DNA from: Roseovarius autotrophicus
GTDB lineage: Bacteria > Pseudomonadota > Alphaproteobacteria > Rhodobacterales > Rhodobacteraceae
NCBI RefSeq assembly: GCF_018069895.1
Contig: NZ_JAGQDH010000002.1
Span: 124,001-188,000, forward strand
Direction of reading: 5' to 3'
Length of the DNA stretch: 64,000 nt
Below are positions 1 through 9,097 of this stretch, piece after piece. The stretch's first letter is position 1; the number at the start of each line of letters is the position of its first letter. The position numbers and the translations under genes are program-made. The notes beneath the pieces were generated by a model, which searched no databases, was not told the DNA's origin, and worked only from the letters and a program-made list of their open reading frames with translations.

Positions 1-1
1 G

Positions 2-397
2 CGCCGAAAATCGCAGGCGGGCTATACTTCGGGTGGCGAGCAGCAGATGTGCGCCATCGGCCGCGCACTGATGAGCCGACCCGAGACGATCCTTCTGGAT
101 GAGCCGTCAATGGGCCTTGCGCCACAGCTTGTGGAACAGATTTTCGAGATCGTGAAGTCGCTCAACGAGCAGGAAGGCTATACCTTCCTTCTGGCCGAGC
201 AGAACACCAATGTGGCGCTGCGCTTTGCCCATTACGGCTATATCCTAGAATCGGGCCGGGTGGTGATGGACGGGGCCGCCGCTGCGTTGCGCGAGAATCC
301 CGACGTCAAGGAATTCTACCTCGGCATGTCTGACGAGGGGCGCAAATCCTTCCGCGAGGTGCGCAGCTATCGCCGCCGCAAGCGTTGGCTGAGCTGA
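2..397 (+). CDS. livF: Branched-chain amino-acid ABC transporter ATPase, LivF-type (5' truncated by window edge)
   Basis: The frame is already open at base 2 and the visible 131 codons are the C-terminal half of an ABC ATPase. The signature SGGEQQM comes first, then the Walker B segment ILLDEPSMGLAP, the D-loop and the switch histidine region (LLAEQN). The family energises uptake of leucine-type amino acids or related amides as the second ATPase of a Liv complex in the inner membrane. GLAPQLVEQIFEI is typical of LivF rather than LivG. A start at 47 would fall inside the signature motif, so the real start lies before the window. The C-terminal tail is basic (RSYRRRKRWLS). The next gene begins 38 bases downstream, suggesting one operon. 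The assignment to LivF is firm; the transported substrate is not known. Confidence 0.9.
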   Translation, partial: RRKSQAGYTSGGEQQMCAIGRALMSRPETILLDEPSMGLAPQLVEQIFEIVKSLNEQEGYTFLLAEQNTNVALRFAHYGYILESGRVVMDGAAAALRENPDVKEFYLGMSDEGRKSFREVRSYRRRKRWLS

Positions 398-435
398 GCC
401 GCCGCCGCCCCCCCATTTCAGCCCGAGGATTGACC

Positions 436-1614
436 ATGACCCGCCATTTCGACGATCTGGAAACCCGCAGCCGGGACGCCCGTGAGGCCGCGCAACTTGC
501 GGTACTGAACGGGCTGCTTGCGCGGTATGGGCAGGCCGATGCGCCCCTCGACAGCCTTGCCGATCTCGCCCGCCTGCCAGTGCTGCGCAAATCCGATCTG
601 GTCGCGCGCCAAAAGGACGCGCCGCCCTTCGGTAACCTGCCCGTGGGCGATGTGGCCCATGTGTTCCAGTCGCCGGGGCCGATCTACGAGCCGGGCGGCG
701 TGACGGCGGATTGGTGGCGGATGGGGCGGTTTCTGCATGCCTGCGGCATCGGGCGGGGCGATATCGTGCAGAACTGCTTTTCCTATCACCTTGTGCCTGC
801 GGGGATGATCTTCGAGAACGGCGCGCGGGCGGTCGGTGCGCGGGTGCTGCCCGCCGGCACCGGCCAGACCGAATTGCAGGCGCGCGCAGCCCATGACGTG
901 GGCGTGACCGCCTATGCCGGCACGCCCGATTACCTCAAGGTCATTCTAGACAAGGCCGACGAGATGGGGCTTGCCCTCAGGATCACCAAGGCGGCGGTCG
1001 GCGGCGGCGCGCTTTTCCCGTCCCTGCGCGCCGAATACGCCGAGCGCGGCATCGCCTGCCTGCAATGCTATGCCACCGCCGATCTGGGCAATATCGCCTA
1101 TGAGAGCCCCGCGCAGGACGGCATGATCGTCGATGAGGGCGTGATCGTCGAGATCGTCACCCCCGGCACCGGCACGCCGGTCGCAGCAGGAGAGGTGGGC
1201 GAGTTGGTGGTAACCTCGCTCAACCCCGATTATCCGCTGCTGCGCTTCGCGACCGGCGATCTGAGCGCGGTCCTGCCTGGCACAAGCCCCTGTGGACGCA
1301 CCAACATGCGCATCAAGGGCTGGATGGGTCGCGCCGACCAGACCACCAAGATCAAGGGCATGTTCGTGCGCCCCGAACAGGTGGCTGCGCTCGTGGCGCG
1401 CCATCAGGAAATCGCCCGCGCCCGTGTCATCGCGACCCGCGAGGGCGAAGCCGACGTGATGACCGTCCGCATCGAGGCCACCGGCGGCGATGCCGCCTGT
1501 TACGCGGGCAGCGTGGCCGAGACACTGAAGCTCAAGGGCCGGGTCGAGATCGTGCCGCCGGGCAGCCTGCCCAATGACGGCAAGGTCATCGAGGATTTGC
1601 GCAGCTACGACTGA
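436..1614 (+). CDS. PaaK-like adenylate-forming enzyme (phenylacetate-CoA ligase family), atypical P-loop
   Basis: A 392-residue protein with the late motifs of the PaaK family: AYAGTPDYL, GGALFPSL, the FATGDLSAVLPG region, then GRTNMRIKGWMGRADQTTKIKG and FVRPEQV in the C-terminal half. Such enzymes activate an aromatic or other carboxylate with ATP to an acyl-CoA. The usual Ser/Thr/Gly-rich phosphate-binding loop should lie near residues 78-90, but the sequence there is QSPGPIYEPGG, so ATP handling may differ. The ATG at 436 is chosen because a GAGGA sits just upstream; a TTG at 385 would overlap livF. It follows the liv ATPase gene closely, so the acid it acts on may be imported by that transporter (inference). 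Its 3' end overlaps the convergent oxidoreductase gene by ten bases. Confidence 0.75.
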   Translation: MTRHFDDLETRSRDAREAAQLAVLNGLLARYGQADAPLDSLADLARLPVLRKSDLVARQKDAPPFGNLPVGDVAHVFQSPGPIYEPGGVTADWWRMGRFLHACGIGRGDIVQNCFSYHLVPAGMIFENGARAVGARVLPAGTGQTELQARAAHDVGVTAYAGTPDYLKVILDKADEMGLALRITKAAVGGGALFPSLRAEYAERGIACLQCYATADLGNIAYESPAQDGMIVDEGVIVEIVTPGTGTPVAAGEVGELVVTSLNPDYPLLRFATGDLSAVLPGTSPCGRTNMRIKGWMGRADQTTKIKGMFVRPEQVAALVARHQEIARARVIATREGEADVMTVRIEATGGDAACYAGSVAETLKLKGRVEIVPPGSLPNDGKVIEDLRSYD

Positions 1615-2852
1615 AAGCGCATCGCATCGTAGGGCGCGAGATCGAGATTGGGTCGTCGTCCGCTCATCAGGTCGGCGATGAGTCGGCCCGTCTTTGGCCC
1701 CGCTGTCAGCCCGACATGCTGGTGCCCGAAACCCGCGAACACCCCCGTTCCGCCGATCTCGCCAATCAGCGGCAGGCTGTCCGGGGTGGACGGGCGGAAA
1801 CCCATCCATTCCTCGACCCCCTCGTAACGCAGGTCGGGAAAGACGCGGGCGATCTCGCGGCGGATCATCGCGAAGGGCGCGCGCGAGGGCGGGGCCTCGA
1901 TCCCGCCAAGCTCGACCGTGCCGGCGCAGCGCAGCCCGTGGGCCATCGGCGTCACCCCGAACTTGCCGCGCGCCATCATCAGCGGCTGGCGCGGCATTTG
2001 TGACGGCTGGGCAAGGTGGAGGTGATAGCCGCGCTCGGCTTCGAGCGGCACCTTGAGGCCCAGTTTGCGCATCAGCGGTTTCGACCAGATCCCTGCGGTC
2101 AGAACAGCCGCATCGCAGGGCAGGGGGCCTTGATCCGTGTCGACCTCTGTCACGCGGCCCCCGCTCAGCCGGATATCACGCACGTCGGCGCGGATGTAGC
2201 GCCCACCCTCGGCCTGCAACACCGCCGCGAGATCGGCCATATAGGCACCGGGGTTGAGCACATGACCCTGCGCGCGCAGGATTGCCAGACAGCGGATGGC
2301 GGGGCCGAGCATCGGCTCGACCTCCCGAACCGCGTCGCCCTCGATCACCTCGGGAACAAAGCCCGCCGCACGCTTGGCCTGCCAGCTGTAGGCGTCGGCG
2401 TCAAAGGCGGCGCGGTCGTCATAGGCATAGGCGAGATCGCTGGTGGCGAGCCATTTTTCGGCCTGCGTGCCGCGGGTGAGTGCCCGGTGCTGATCCACGC
2501 TGTCGCTGACGAGGGGGATAAGCCCTGCGATCATGCGTTCGGTGTCGCGGGGATTGGCGTTGCGCACGAATTGCCAGAGCCAGGGCGCAAGGCGCGGCAG
2601 GTCTCGCCAGCGCAGCCAGAGCGGGGCGTCGGGGTCGCTCAGATACCTGAGTGCGGTGCCGAGAAGACCGGGCGTGTTCACCGGCAGGACCGCCCATTGG
2701 GCGAGCAGCCCGGCATTGCCAAAGGAGGCGCCCGCACCGGGATGATCGCGGTCCACCAGGGTTGCGCGGTGGCCCGCACGACTGAGCCAGATCGCGGTCG
2801 AAAGACCGCAGATGCCGGCGCCGATGACAATGACAGTGCGGGAAGTGCTCAT
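1605..2852 (-). CDS. FAD-dependent oxidoreductase, DadA-like (D-amino-acid dehydrogenase family)
   Basis: 415 residues in the DAO fold. The N-terminal dinucleotide-binding motif is VIVIGAGICGLSTAIWL, with an acidic strand end (LVDRDHPG) for the FAD ribose and the DadA-like segment GASFGNAGLLAQWAVLP. The C-terminal FAD/substrate segment reads GFRPSTPDSLPLIGEIG followed by GFGHQHVGLTAGP. DadA family members oxidise D-amino acids or other imino-forming amines to the keto acid at the membrane, passing electrons to quinone. The start at 2852 puts the Rossmann motif at residue 7; longer starts only add unrelated sequence. It lies 69 bases downstream of folD on the same strand and may be cotranscribed. 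The substrate (D-amino acid, sarcosine or opine) cannot be decided from sequence alone. Confidence 0.8.
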   Translation of the reverse strand: MSTSRTVIVIGAGICGLSTAIWLSRAGHRATLVDRDHPGAGASFGNAGLLAQWAVLPVNTPGLLGTALRYLSDPDAPLWLRWRDLPRLAPWLWQFVRNANPRDTERMIAGLIPLVSDSVDQHRALTRGTQAEKWLATSDLAYAYDDRAAFDADAYSWQAKRAAGFVPEVIEGDAVREVEPMLGPAIRCLAILRAQGHVLNPGAYMADLAAVLQAEGGRYIRADVRDIRLSGGRVTEVDTDQGPLPCDAAVLTAGIWSKPLMRKLGLKVPLEAERGYHLHLAQPSQMPRQPLMMARGKFGVTPMAHGLRCAGTVELGGIEAPPSRAPFAMIRREIARVFPDLRYEGVEEWMGFRPSTPDSLPLIGEIGGTGVFAGFGHQHVGLTAGPKTGRLIADLMSGRRPNLDLAPYDAMRFQS

Positions 2853-2921
2853 GCGCGCGGGCCTCCGGTTGGCGGTGAGTGCCGCCACCCAATCGCACCC
2901 CGCGCGCTTGTGCAAGGGGGC

Positions 2922-3812
2922 TTACGCGGTCAGCCCCTCTGGCTCGGGCAGGCCATTGGCTCGGCAGCAGGCGGTGACGGTATTGGCCAGCAGGCAGGCA
3001 ATCGTCATTGGCCCCACGCCGCCGGGCACCGGGGTGATCGCCCCCGCCACTTGCCGCGCCGAGGCAAAATCCACATCGCCCACAAGCAGGTTCTTCCCGT
3101 CCCGCTCGATCCGGTTGATGCCCACGTCGATCACCGTGGCCCCCGGCTTGATCCAGTCCCCCGGCACCATCTCGGGGCGGCCCACAGCGGCCACCACGAT
3201 ATCGGCGCGCCGCACCACATCGGCCAGATTGCGTGTGCGCGAATGTGCAATCGTCACCGTGCAGCTATCCCCAAGCAAAAGCTGCGCCATCGGCTTGCCG
3301 ACGATGTTCGAGCGCCCAAGCACCACCGCATCCAGCCCGCTGAGCGACCCCAGATGCGCGCGCAGCATCATCAGGCACCCCAGCGGCGTGCAGGGCACCA
3401 TGCTCTTCTGCCCGGTGCCCAGTAGCCCGACGTTGGAGATATGAAACCCGTCCACATCCTTGGCCGGGTCGATGGCGTTGATGACCAGATCGGAATCGAG
3501 ATGGCCGGGCAATGGCAGTTGCACGAGGATGCCATGCACCGCCGGATCGCTGTTCAACTGCGCGATCAGTGCCAGCAGGTCCGCCTCGGACGTGCCTGCG
3601 TCAAGGCGATGCTCATAGGAATTCATTCCCGCCTCGACCGTCTGCTTGCCCTTGGAGCGCACATAGACCTGGCTCGCCGGATCCTCGCCCACCAGCACCA
3701 CGGCAAGGCCCGGCGTGATCCCGTGCCCCTTCTTGAGCCGCGCAACGTGGTCGGCCACCTTGGCCCGGATCGTGACGGCAAAGGCCTTGCCGTCGATGAT
3801 GTCTGCGCTCAT
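2922..3812 (-). CDS. folD: Bifunctional methylene-THF dehydrogenase / methenyl-THF cyclohydrolase
   Basis: 296 residues, the usual FolD length. It shows the catalytic segment YVRSKGKQ, the QLPLPGHLD loop, the NADP-binding motif [18 protein letters not shown] and the closing signature [10 protein letters not shown]. FolD interconverts 5,10-methylene-, methenyl- and 10-formyl-tetrahydrofolate in the cytoplasm, feeding purine, Met-tRNA formylation and serine-glycine pathways. The ATG at 3812 has GGGAAAG six bases upstream and gives the standard [10 protein letters not shown] start. It sits 52 bases downstream of fhs on the same strand, so the two enzymes of the formate-to-methylene-THF path form one unit. 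A GC-rich hairpin lies in the gap and could modulate folD relative to fhs. Confidence 0.96.
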   Translation of the reverse strand: MSADIIDGKAFAVTIRAKVADHVARLKKGHGITPGLAVVLVGEDPASQVYVRSKGKQTVEAGMNSYEHRLDAGTSEADLLALIAQLNSDPAVHGILVQLPLPGHLDSDLVINAIDPAKDVDGFHISNVGLLGTGQKSMVPCTPLGCLMMLRAHLGSLSGLDAVVLGRSNIVGKPMAQLLLGDSCTVTIAHSRTRNLADVVRRADIVVAAVGRPEMVPGDWIKPGATVIDVGINRIERDGKNLLVGDVDFASARQVAGAITPVPGGVGPMTIACLLANTVTACCRANGLPEPEGLTA

Positions 3813-3837
3813 GTCTTTCCCTTCCATAGTCGCGAAA

Positions 3838-3857
3838 GGCCGGGGATTGCCCCGGCC
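3838..3857 (-). terminator. Intercistronic GC hairpin between fhs and folD
   Basis: An eight-base perfect stem (GGCCGGGG / CCCCGGCC) with a four-base loop lies between the fhs stop and the folD start. On the minus strand it is followed by TTTCG, so only a short T run. It may be a partial terminator or an mRNA 3'-end stabiliser. Confidence 0.45.
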
Positions 3858-3864
3858 CATGCCT

Positions 3865-5541
3865 TCAGAACAAGCCTTCGATCTGCCCTGCGTCATTGAG
3901 GCGGATATTCTCCGCTGCCGGGCGTGACGGCAGGCCCGGCATGGTCATGATCTCGCCACAGACCACCACGACAAACCCCGCCCCCGCGCTAAGGCGCACC
4001 TCGCGCACCGGCACCGAATGGCCCGTGGGCGCGCCGCGCAGGCTCGGGTCGGTGGAGAAACTGTATTGCGTCTTGGCCATGCACACAGGCAGGTTGCCAT
4101 ATCCCTGCGCCTCCCAGTCTTTCAACTGGTTGCGGATCTTCGCATCGGCCAGCACCTCGTCGGCGCGGTAGATACGCTTGGCGATGGTCTCGATCTTCTC
4201 GAAAAGCGGCATCTCGTCGGGATAGAGCGGGGCGAAATTCCCGGTCCCGGCCTCGGCTATCTCGACCACCTTGCGCGCCAGTGGCTCGGACCCTTCCGAG
4301 CCCAGTTCCCAATGCCGTGACAGCACCGCCTCGACGCCGTGACCGGCCACATAGTCCTTGACGGCGGCAATCTCGGCTTCGGTATCGGTGACGAAATGGT
4401 TGATCGCCACCACCACCGGCACGCCGAAGCTCTTGACGTTCTCGATATGCCGCCCAAGGTTCGGACAGCCTTTCTTCACCGCCTCGACATTCTCGGCCCC
4501 CAGATCGGCCTTGGCCACGCCGCCGTTCATCTTCATCGCCCGCACCGTCGCCACGATCACCACGCAATCGGGGGCAAGACCCGCCTTGCGGCACTTGATG
4601 TTCATGAACTTTTCAGCGCCCAGGTCCGCGCCAAAACCCGCTTCGGTCACAACATACTCGCTGATCCGCAGCGCCGTGGTGGTGGCGATGACCGAGTTGC
4701 AGCCATGGGCGATATTGGCAAAAGGTCCGCCGTGGACAAAGGCCGGATTGTTCTCCAGCGTCTGCACGAGGTTGGGCTGCATCGCGTCCTTGAGCAGCAC
4801 GGTCATCGCGCCCTCGGCCTTGAGATCGCGGCAGTAAACCGGGCTGCGGTCGCGGCGATAGGCCACGATCATCGCGCCGAGCCGCTCTTCGAGATCTTTG
4901 AGATCGCGGGCCAGGCACAGGATCGCCATGACCTCAGAGGCCACGGTGATGTCAAAGCCGCCCTCGCGTGGGAACCCGTTGGCAACGCCGCCCAGGCTCA
5001 CGTTGATCTGCCTGAGCGCACGGTCGTTCATGTCCACGACACGCCGCCAGACGACACGGCGGGTATCGATATCAAGTTCGTTGCCCCAGTAGATGTGGTT
5101 GTCGATCATCGCCGCCAGCAGGCTGTGCGCGCTGGTGATCGCATGAAAATCGCCGGTGAAATGAAGGTTCATGTCCTCCATCGGCACCACCTGCGCATAG
5201 CCGCCGCCCGCAGCCCCGCCCTTCATCCCGAAATTCGGGCCGAGGCTCGCCTCGCGGATGCAGACGGTGGCCCGCTTGCCAATGCGGTTCAGCCCGTCGC
5301 CCAACCCCACCGTCGTCGTGGTCTTGCCTTCGCCCGCGGGCGTGGGGTTGATCGCGGTCACGAGGATCAGCTTGCCGGTCCGGTTGCCCTGCACCGAGGT
5401 GATGAACGCCTGGCTCACCTTCGCCTTGTCATGACCATAGGGCAGCAGGTGCCCGGACGGGATGCCAAGCCTGGCGCCGATCTCCTGAATGGGCTTTTTC
5501 TTCGCTTCACGCGCGATCTCGATGTCGGATTTGTAGCTCAT
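3865..5541 (-). CDS. fhs: Formate--tetrahydrofolate ligase
   Basis: 558 residues, matching the family length of about 555-560. The ATP/polyphosphate-binding signature is [16 protein letters not shown], with the conserved segments [29 protein letters not shown] region and [10 protein letters not shown]. The enzyme joins formate, ATP and THF to 10-formyl-THF in the cytoplasm. The start at 5541 ([10 protein letters not shown]) is the family start; the open frame upstream is non-coding-looking. FolD follows on the same strand, giving a formate assimilation/one-carbon module. Together they allow growth-linked use of formate or methyl-derived carbon, as seen in marine Rhodobacteraceae (family knowledge; not shown here). 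Confidence 0.97.
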   Translation of the reverse strand: MSYKSDIEIAREAKKKPIQEIGARLGIPSGHLLPYGHDKAKVSQAFITSVQGNRTGKLILVTAINPTPAGEGKTTTTVGLGDGLNRIGKRATVCIREASLGPNFGMKGGAAGGGYAQVVPMEDMNLHFTGDFHAITSAHSLLAAMIDNHIYWGNELDIDTRRVVWRRVVDMNDRALRQINVSLGGVANGFPREGGFDITVASEVMAILCLARDLKDLEERLGAMIVAYRRDRSPVYCRDLKAEGAMTVLLKDAMQPNLVQTLENNPAFVHGGPFANIAHGCNSVIATTTALRISEYVVTEAGFGADLGAEKFMNIKCRKAGLAPDCVVIVATVRAMKMNGGVAKADLGAENVEAVKKGCPNLGRHIENVKSFGVPVVVAINHFVTDTEAEIAAVKDYVAGHGVEAVLSRHWELGSEGSEPLARKVVEIAEAGTGNFAPLYPDEMPLFEKIETIAKRIYRADEVLADAKIRNQLKDWEAQGYGNLPVCMAKTQYSFSTDPSLRGAPTGHSVPVREVRLSAGAGFVVVVCGEIMTMPGLPSRPAAENIRLNDAGQIEGLF

Positions 5542-5666
5542 GACCGGTCCCTGTTCTGGCCGCGGCTGCGGGGTTGTCTTCCCCTCGCCTATAGCGGTTT
5601 TGCCCCGCGCGCTGCGCCGCGTTTCCGACATATCCCGCGCCACTTGCGGCGGGCTGTCGCCGCCTG

Positions 5667-6263
5667 TCAAGCGCGCGCGCGCGCCAGTTGCGACCAGACC
5701 GGCTGATCGGGAACATGCAGCCGCAGCACATCGCCAAGCGCGATGCGCCCCTCGCGCTCCACCCAGGCGGTGACGCCGCGCCGCCCCTCGGCCGCGCGCT
5801 TGAACAGCTTGCCGCACCCCGGCCTGTGGCCCTCGATCACACGGGCGGGTAATTGACAGGGCCTGTTCTCCATGTCGATGACCAGCGTCGCCCCCGACGG
5901 CGCCTGCAGGCGCGAGGACGGCGGCACATGGCTGAAATCCGGGATCCCCTCGATCACCAGCGACGCGCCCAGCCACGCGGGATAGAGCGCATCCACCTCC
6001 ATCTCCCCGGCGACGGCCACCAGTTCTTCCGCCGACAGAACCGACAATTGCCGCACGTTGCGAATTTCGGTGCCCCTCGGATGCTGATCCATCACCCGGC
6101 TGCACGAGGGGCGCGTCACCCCGCCATGCGCCTCGCCCGCGATCCCGGCGAATGTCATGTCCGCCTCTGCCAGCGCCTCGGCCTCAAGCCGCGCCGCGCG
6201 ATCGGCTACCCGGCCCAGCCAGACAACGCGCGCGGTAAACTCCGTGGGTTTCAGCGCCTGCAT
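5667..6263 (-). CDS. MOSC domain-containing protein
   Basis: 198 residues carrying a single MOSC domain. Visible elements are the N-terminal WLGRV strand, [12 protein letters not shown], the PRGTEIRN segment, a central block [20 protein letters not shown] and the C-terminal ENRPCQ...[28 protein letters not shown] proteins bind the molybdenum cofactor or handle sulfur on it, or reduce N-hydroxylated compounds (YiiM/mARC types). Its two cysteines near the end of the domain are candidates for cofactor contact. The ATG at 6263 gives a compact domain; an upstream TTG at 6290 is possible. It lies between fhs and the methyltransferase gene on the same strand; the molybdate transporter is about 10 kb away. 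Exact role unknown. Confidence 0.8.
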   Translation of the reverse strand: MQALKPTEFTARVVWLGRVADRAARLEAEALAEADMTFAGIAGEAHGGVTRPSCSRVMDQHPRGTEIRNVRQLSVLSAEELVAVAGEMEVDALYPAWLGASLVIEGIPDFSHVPPSSRLQAPSGATLVIDMENRPCQLPARVIEGHRPGCGKLFKRAAEGRRGVTAWVEREGRIALGDVLRLHVPDQPVWSQLARARA

Positions 6264-6317
6264 TCCGGCCCCCGTTTCATCGTTCCACAAATACTCATGC
6301 CTTGCGCTGCCGCCCGT

Positions 6318-7100
6318 TCAGACGGTGAGGGTAAAGAACACCCGCCGGAACGGAAACAGCACGGTGCCGTCGCCGCGCACTGGATAGGCGGTGTGCATCA
6401 CCTCCTCGTAGCGGCGGATGAGATCGGCGCGCTCTGCCTCGTCAAGCGCGGCGAGGATGGGCCGCGCATAGGTGCTTTCGGTGAAGCGGCGCACCGGGTG
6501 GCTGCCCGGCTCGGCGGTAAGACGCTGGTAATAATCCGTCTCCCAGAGGCGGAATTGACCGAGCGGGGACAGCAATTCCTCGTATCTGACCGGCGCCATG
6601 ACACCGGGCGTGCCCATCTTTTCGGCGCGGCCCGGAAACAGCTCTTCCGCGAGCGACAGCCAGACGCGGTGCGAGGGCGCCTTGTTCTGATGCGGCATCT
6701 GCACCGCCAGCGTGCCGCCCTTGCCCAGCATCCCCGCGAGCCGCCGCATCAGCACCTCGTGCCCGCCAACCCAGTGCAGCGCGGCATTGGAATAGATCAG
6801 CCCCGGCGCGCGGCGTGGGTGCCAGTCGGCGATGTCGGCCTGTTGCAGCGCGTCATAGCCCGCCGCGCGCGCCTTTTCCAGCATGGCCGGACTGGCATCG
6901 ACCCCGATGACGCTGCGCCCGCCCGCGCGCGCGCGCAGCGCCGCAGCCATCGCGCCATTGCCGCAGCCGAGATCGACCACATCGCCCGCGGCCATCTGCC
7001 CGACCGCATTCAAGAGGTCGAGCGCAGGCCGCAGCCGCTGGTCGTGAAAGCGCGCATAGGCTTTCGGGTTCCAGTCGGTTTTCACGTTGGACGGACTCAC
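6318..7100 (-). CDS. tam: Trans-aconitate 2-methyltransferase (SAM-dependent methyltransferase)
   Basis: 260 residues with the class I SAM fold: motif [19 protein letters not shown], the acidic motif [11 protein letters not shown] and motif [13 protein letters not shown]. The Tam-type features are the N-terminal [14 protein letters not shown] and a C-terminal [17 protein letters not shown]. Tam methylates trans-aconitate, a spontaneous by-product of citrate/aconitate chemistry that inhibits aconitase. The start codon is GTG at 7100 and overlaps the ftsH stop in GTGA, so translation is likely coupled to ftsH; an in-frame GTG at 7085 is an alternative start. The subfamily call rests on the motifs and could still be a related small-acid methyltransferase. 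Confidence 0.85.
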   Translation of the reverse strand: MSPSNVKTDWNPKAYARFHDQRLRPALDLLNAVGQMAAGDVVDLGCGNGAMAAALRARAGGRSVIGVDASPAMLEKARAAGYDALQQADIADWHPRRAPGLIYSNAALHWVGGHEVLMRRLAGMLGKGGTLAVQMPHQNKAPSHRVWLSLAEELFPGRAEKMGTPGVMAPVRYEELLSPLGQFRLWETDYYQRLTAEPGSHPVRRFTESTYARPILAALDEAERADLIRRYEEVMHTAYPVRGDGTVLFPFRRVFFTLTV

Positions 7101-9019
7101 GTCGAGGGCTCAGGCTCCAGCCCGCCATCGCCGGGATTGCGCGTGGCCTTCGGCTTGGTCTTGGGAATGGCGATGAGCGATGGCTTGGCCGCCTCGGGTG
7201 TGCCGTCGTTGTCGTCGTCCGCCGTGGGCGGTTCGCCGCGCATCACGCGCTTGATCTCGTCGCCGGTCAGCGTCTCGTATTCCAAGAGGCCCTGTGCCAG
7301 CCGCTCCCATTCCTCATGACGCTCATCAAGAATCGCACGGGCTTTCTGATAGGCCTCGTCGATGAGGCGGCGCACCTCGTCCTCGATCAGTTCCTTGGTG
7401 TGGGCCGAGATAGAGAAGCCGCCCGCCCCATTGCCCATATAGCCCTCATGGGCCATCTGGTAATCGACATTGCCGACCTTGTCGGACATGCCCCAGCGCA
7501 TCACCATGGCGCGCGCCAGCCCGCTGGCCTGCTGGATGTCGCCTGCCGGCCCGTTCGAGACGTTCTCCTCGCCGTATTTCAACACCTCGGCGGCCTTGCC
7601 GGCCATGGTCATGGTCAGCTTTTCCTCGCATTCCGCCTTGTGCCAGTTCAGCCGGTCGATCTCTGGCAGGCTGACCACCATGCCAAGCGCGCCACCGCGC
7701 GGGATGATCGTCGCCTTGTAGACCGGATCGCACTTCGGCAGGGCAAGGCCAACCACCGCGTGTCCGGCCTCGTGATAGGCGGTCTTTTCCTTCTGATCGT
7801 CGGTCAGCACCATCGAGCGGCGTTCCGCCCCCATCATCACCTTGTCCTTGGCGTTCTCGAAATCGAGCATGGTGACAAAGCGCCGCCCAACCCGCGCGGC
7901 CATCAGCGCCGCCTCGTTGACGAGGTTGGCAAGGTCCGCACCGGAAAAGCCGGGGGTGCCGCGGGCGATCAGGCGCAGGTCAACATCGGGGCCAAGCGGC
8001 GTCTTGCGCGCGTGCACGTCAAGGATCTTCTCGCGGCCCTTGATGTCGGGGTTGGGCACCGTCACCTGACGGTCGAACCGGCCGGGGCGCAGCAGCGCGG
8101 GGTCAAGCACGTCCTTGCGGTTGGTGGCGGCGATGATGATGACGCCCTCATTCGCCTCGAACCCGTCCATCTCGACAAGGAGTTGGTTCAGTGTCTGTTC
8201 CCGTTCGTCATTGCCGCCGCCATAGCCCGCGCCACGGTGGCGACCGACGGCGTCAATCTCGTCGATGAAGACGATGCAGGGCGCGTTCTTCTTGGCCTGC
8301 TCGAACATGTCGCGCACGCGGGACGCCCCGACACCCACGAACATTTCCACGAAATCAGAGCCGGAGATGGTGAAGAACGGCACGCCCGCCTCGCCCGCGA
8401 TGGCGCGCGCCAGCAGGGTTTTACCCGTGCCCGGAGGGCCGACAAGCAGCGCGCCCTTGGGGATCTTGCCGCCAAGACGCGAAAACTTCTGCGGATTGCG
8501 CAGGAATTCGACGATTTCCTCAAGCTCTTCCTTGGCTTCGTCGATGCCTGCCACATCGTCAAAGGTGACACGACCATGTTTTTCGGTCAGCAGCTTGGCG
8601 CGGCTCTTGCCAAAGCCCATGGCCCCGCCGCGCCCTCCGCCCTGCATCCGGTTCATGAAATAGATCCAGACGCCGATCAGCAGCAGGAACGGCAGAAGCG
8701 ACACGAGGAAGGACTGAAAGCCCGATTGCTGCTGGCTTTCGGCCTTGACCGGAATGCCTCGGTCGATCAGGCGTTGCGTGATCTCGGCATCCTCGGGACG
8801 GATGGTGGTGTAATCGTTCCCGTCATTGCCGCGATAGCGGATGGTTTCGCCATCGAGCGTGACCTGACTGACCGCGCCGGAATCCACGGCGGCGACGAAT
8901 TCGGAATAGGGCACCGAACGGCTCTGAAGCGTGTTGCCCGATCCGCTGAACAGGTTGAAAAGCGCCAGGATCAGCAGGAACAGGATCAGCCAGAAAGCGA
9001 TGTTGCGCGCGTTGCCCAA
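7097..9019 (-). CDS. ftsH: ATP-dependent zinc metalloprotease FtsH
   Basis: A membrane-anchored AAA+ protease that degrades membrane and short-lived cytosolic proteins. Two N-terminal membrane segments (about residues 6-24 and 103-122) flank a periplasmic domain. The AAA module has Walker A GPPGTGKT (about 194-201), Walker [10 protein letters not shown] and the second-region-of-homology arginines; the zinc site is HEAGH (about 416-420). I chose a TTG start at 9019 (MGNARNIAF, 640 residues) because GGGAG lies at a good distance upstream and FtsH proteins of this group begin there; a GTG at 9058 would add 13 unlikely residues. It follows tilS on the same strand, a common pairing. The stop overlaps the start of tam. 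Confidence 0.97.
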   Translation of the reverse strand: MGNARNIAFWLILFLLILALFNLFSGSGNTLQSRSVPYSEFVAAVDSGAVSQVTLDGETIRYRGNDGNDYTTIRPEDAEITQRLIDRGIPVKAESQQQSGFQSFLVSLLPFLLLIGVWIYFMNRMQGGGRGGAMGFGKSRAKLLTEKHGRVTFDDVAGIDEAKEELEEIVEFLRNPQKFSRLGGKIPKGALLVGPPGTGKTLLARAIAGEAGVPFFTISGSDFVEMFVGVGASRVRDMFEQAKKNAPCIVFIDEIDAVGRHRGAGYGGGNDEREQTLNQLLVEMDGFEANEGVIIIAATNRKDVLDPALLRPGRFDRQVTVPNPDIKGREKILDVHARKTPLGPDVDLRLIARGTPGFSGADLANLVNEAALMAARVGRRFVTMLDFENAKDKVMMGAERRSMVLTDDQKEKTAYHEAGHAVVGLALPKCDPVYKATIIPRGGALGMVVSLPEIDRLNWHKAECEEKLTMTMAGKAAEVLKYGEENVSNGPAGDIQQASGLARAMVMRWGMSDKVGNVDYQMAHEGYMGNGAGGFSISAHTKELIEDEVRRLIDEAYQKARAILDERHEEWERLAQGLLEYETLTGDEIKRVMRGEPPTADDDNDGTPEAAKPSLIAIPKTKPKATRNPGDGGLEPEPST

Positions 9020-9097
9020 GAGAAATCTCCCAAAATGCGGTCTTGTTGCCCATATCACGGGGCGCTCTGTTCTTAAATAGCCATCGCCTCAGCAGGT

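Noticed and set aside
2016..3425. Long plus-strand open frame opposite the DadA-like and folD genes
   Set aside because: Antisense to two clear enzymes. Its His/Pro/Arg-rich translation has no domain and reflects high GC in the third codon position.
3865..5666. A tetrahydrofolate riboswitch before fhs or folD
   Set aside because: I see no matching conserved core in the 125 bases before fhs or in the 52-base gap before folD.
5671..5684. Alternating GC run that might form Z-DNA
   Set aside because: It lies within the 3' end of the MOSC gene and encodes Ala/Arg codons; such runs occur many times here by composition.
4339..5706. Long plus-strand open frame opposite fhs
   Set aside because: Fhs is unambiguous on the minus strand; the frame has no family motif and is a GC shadow.
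7316..9076. 586-codon plus-strand frame opposite ftsH
   Set aside because: FtsH motifs are complete on the other strand; the antisense product is low-complexity with no domain.
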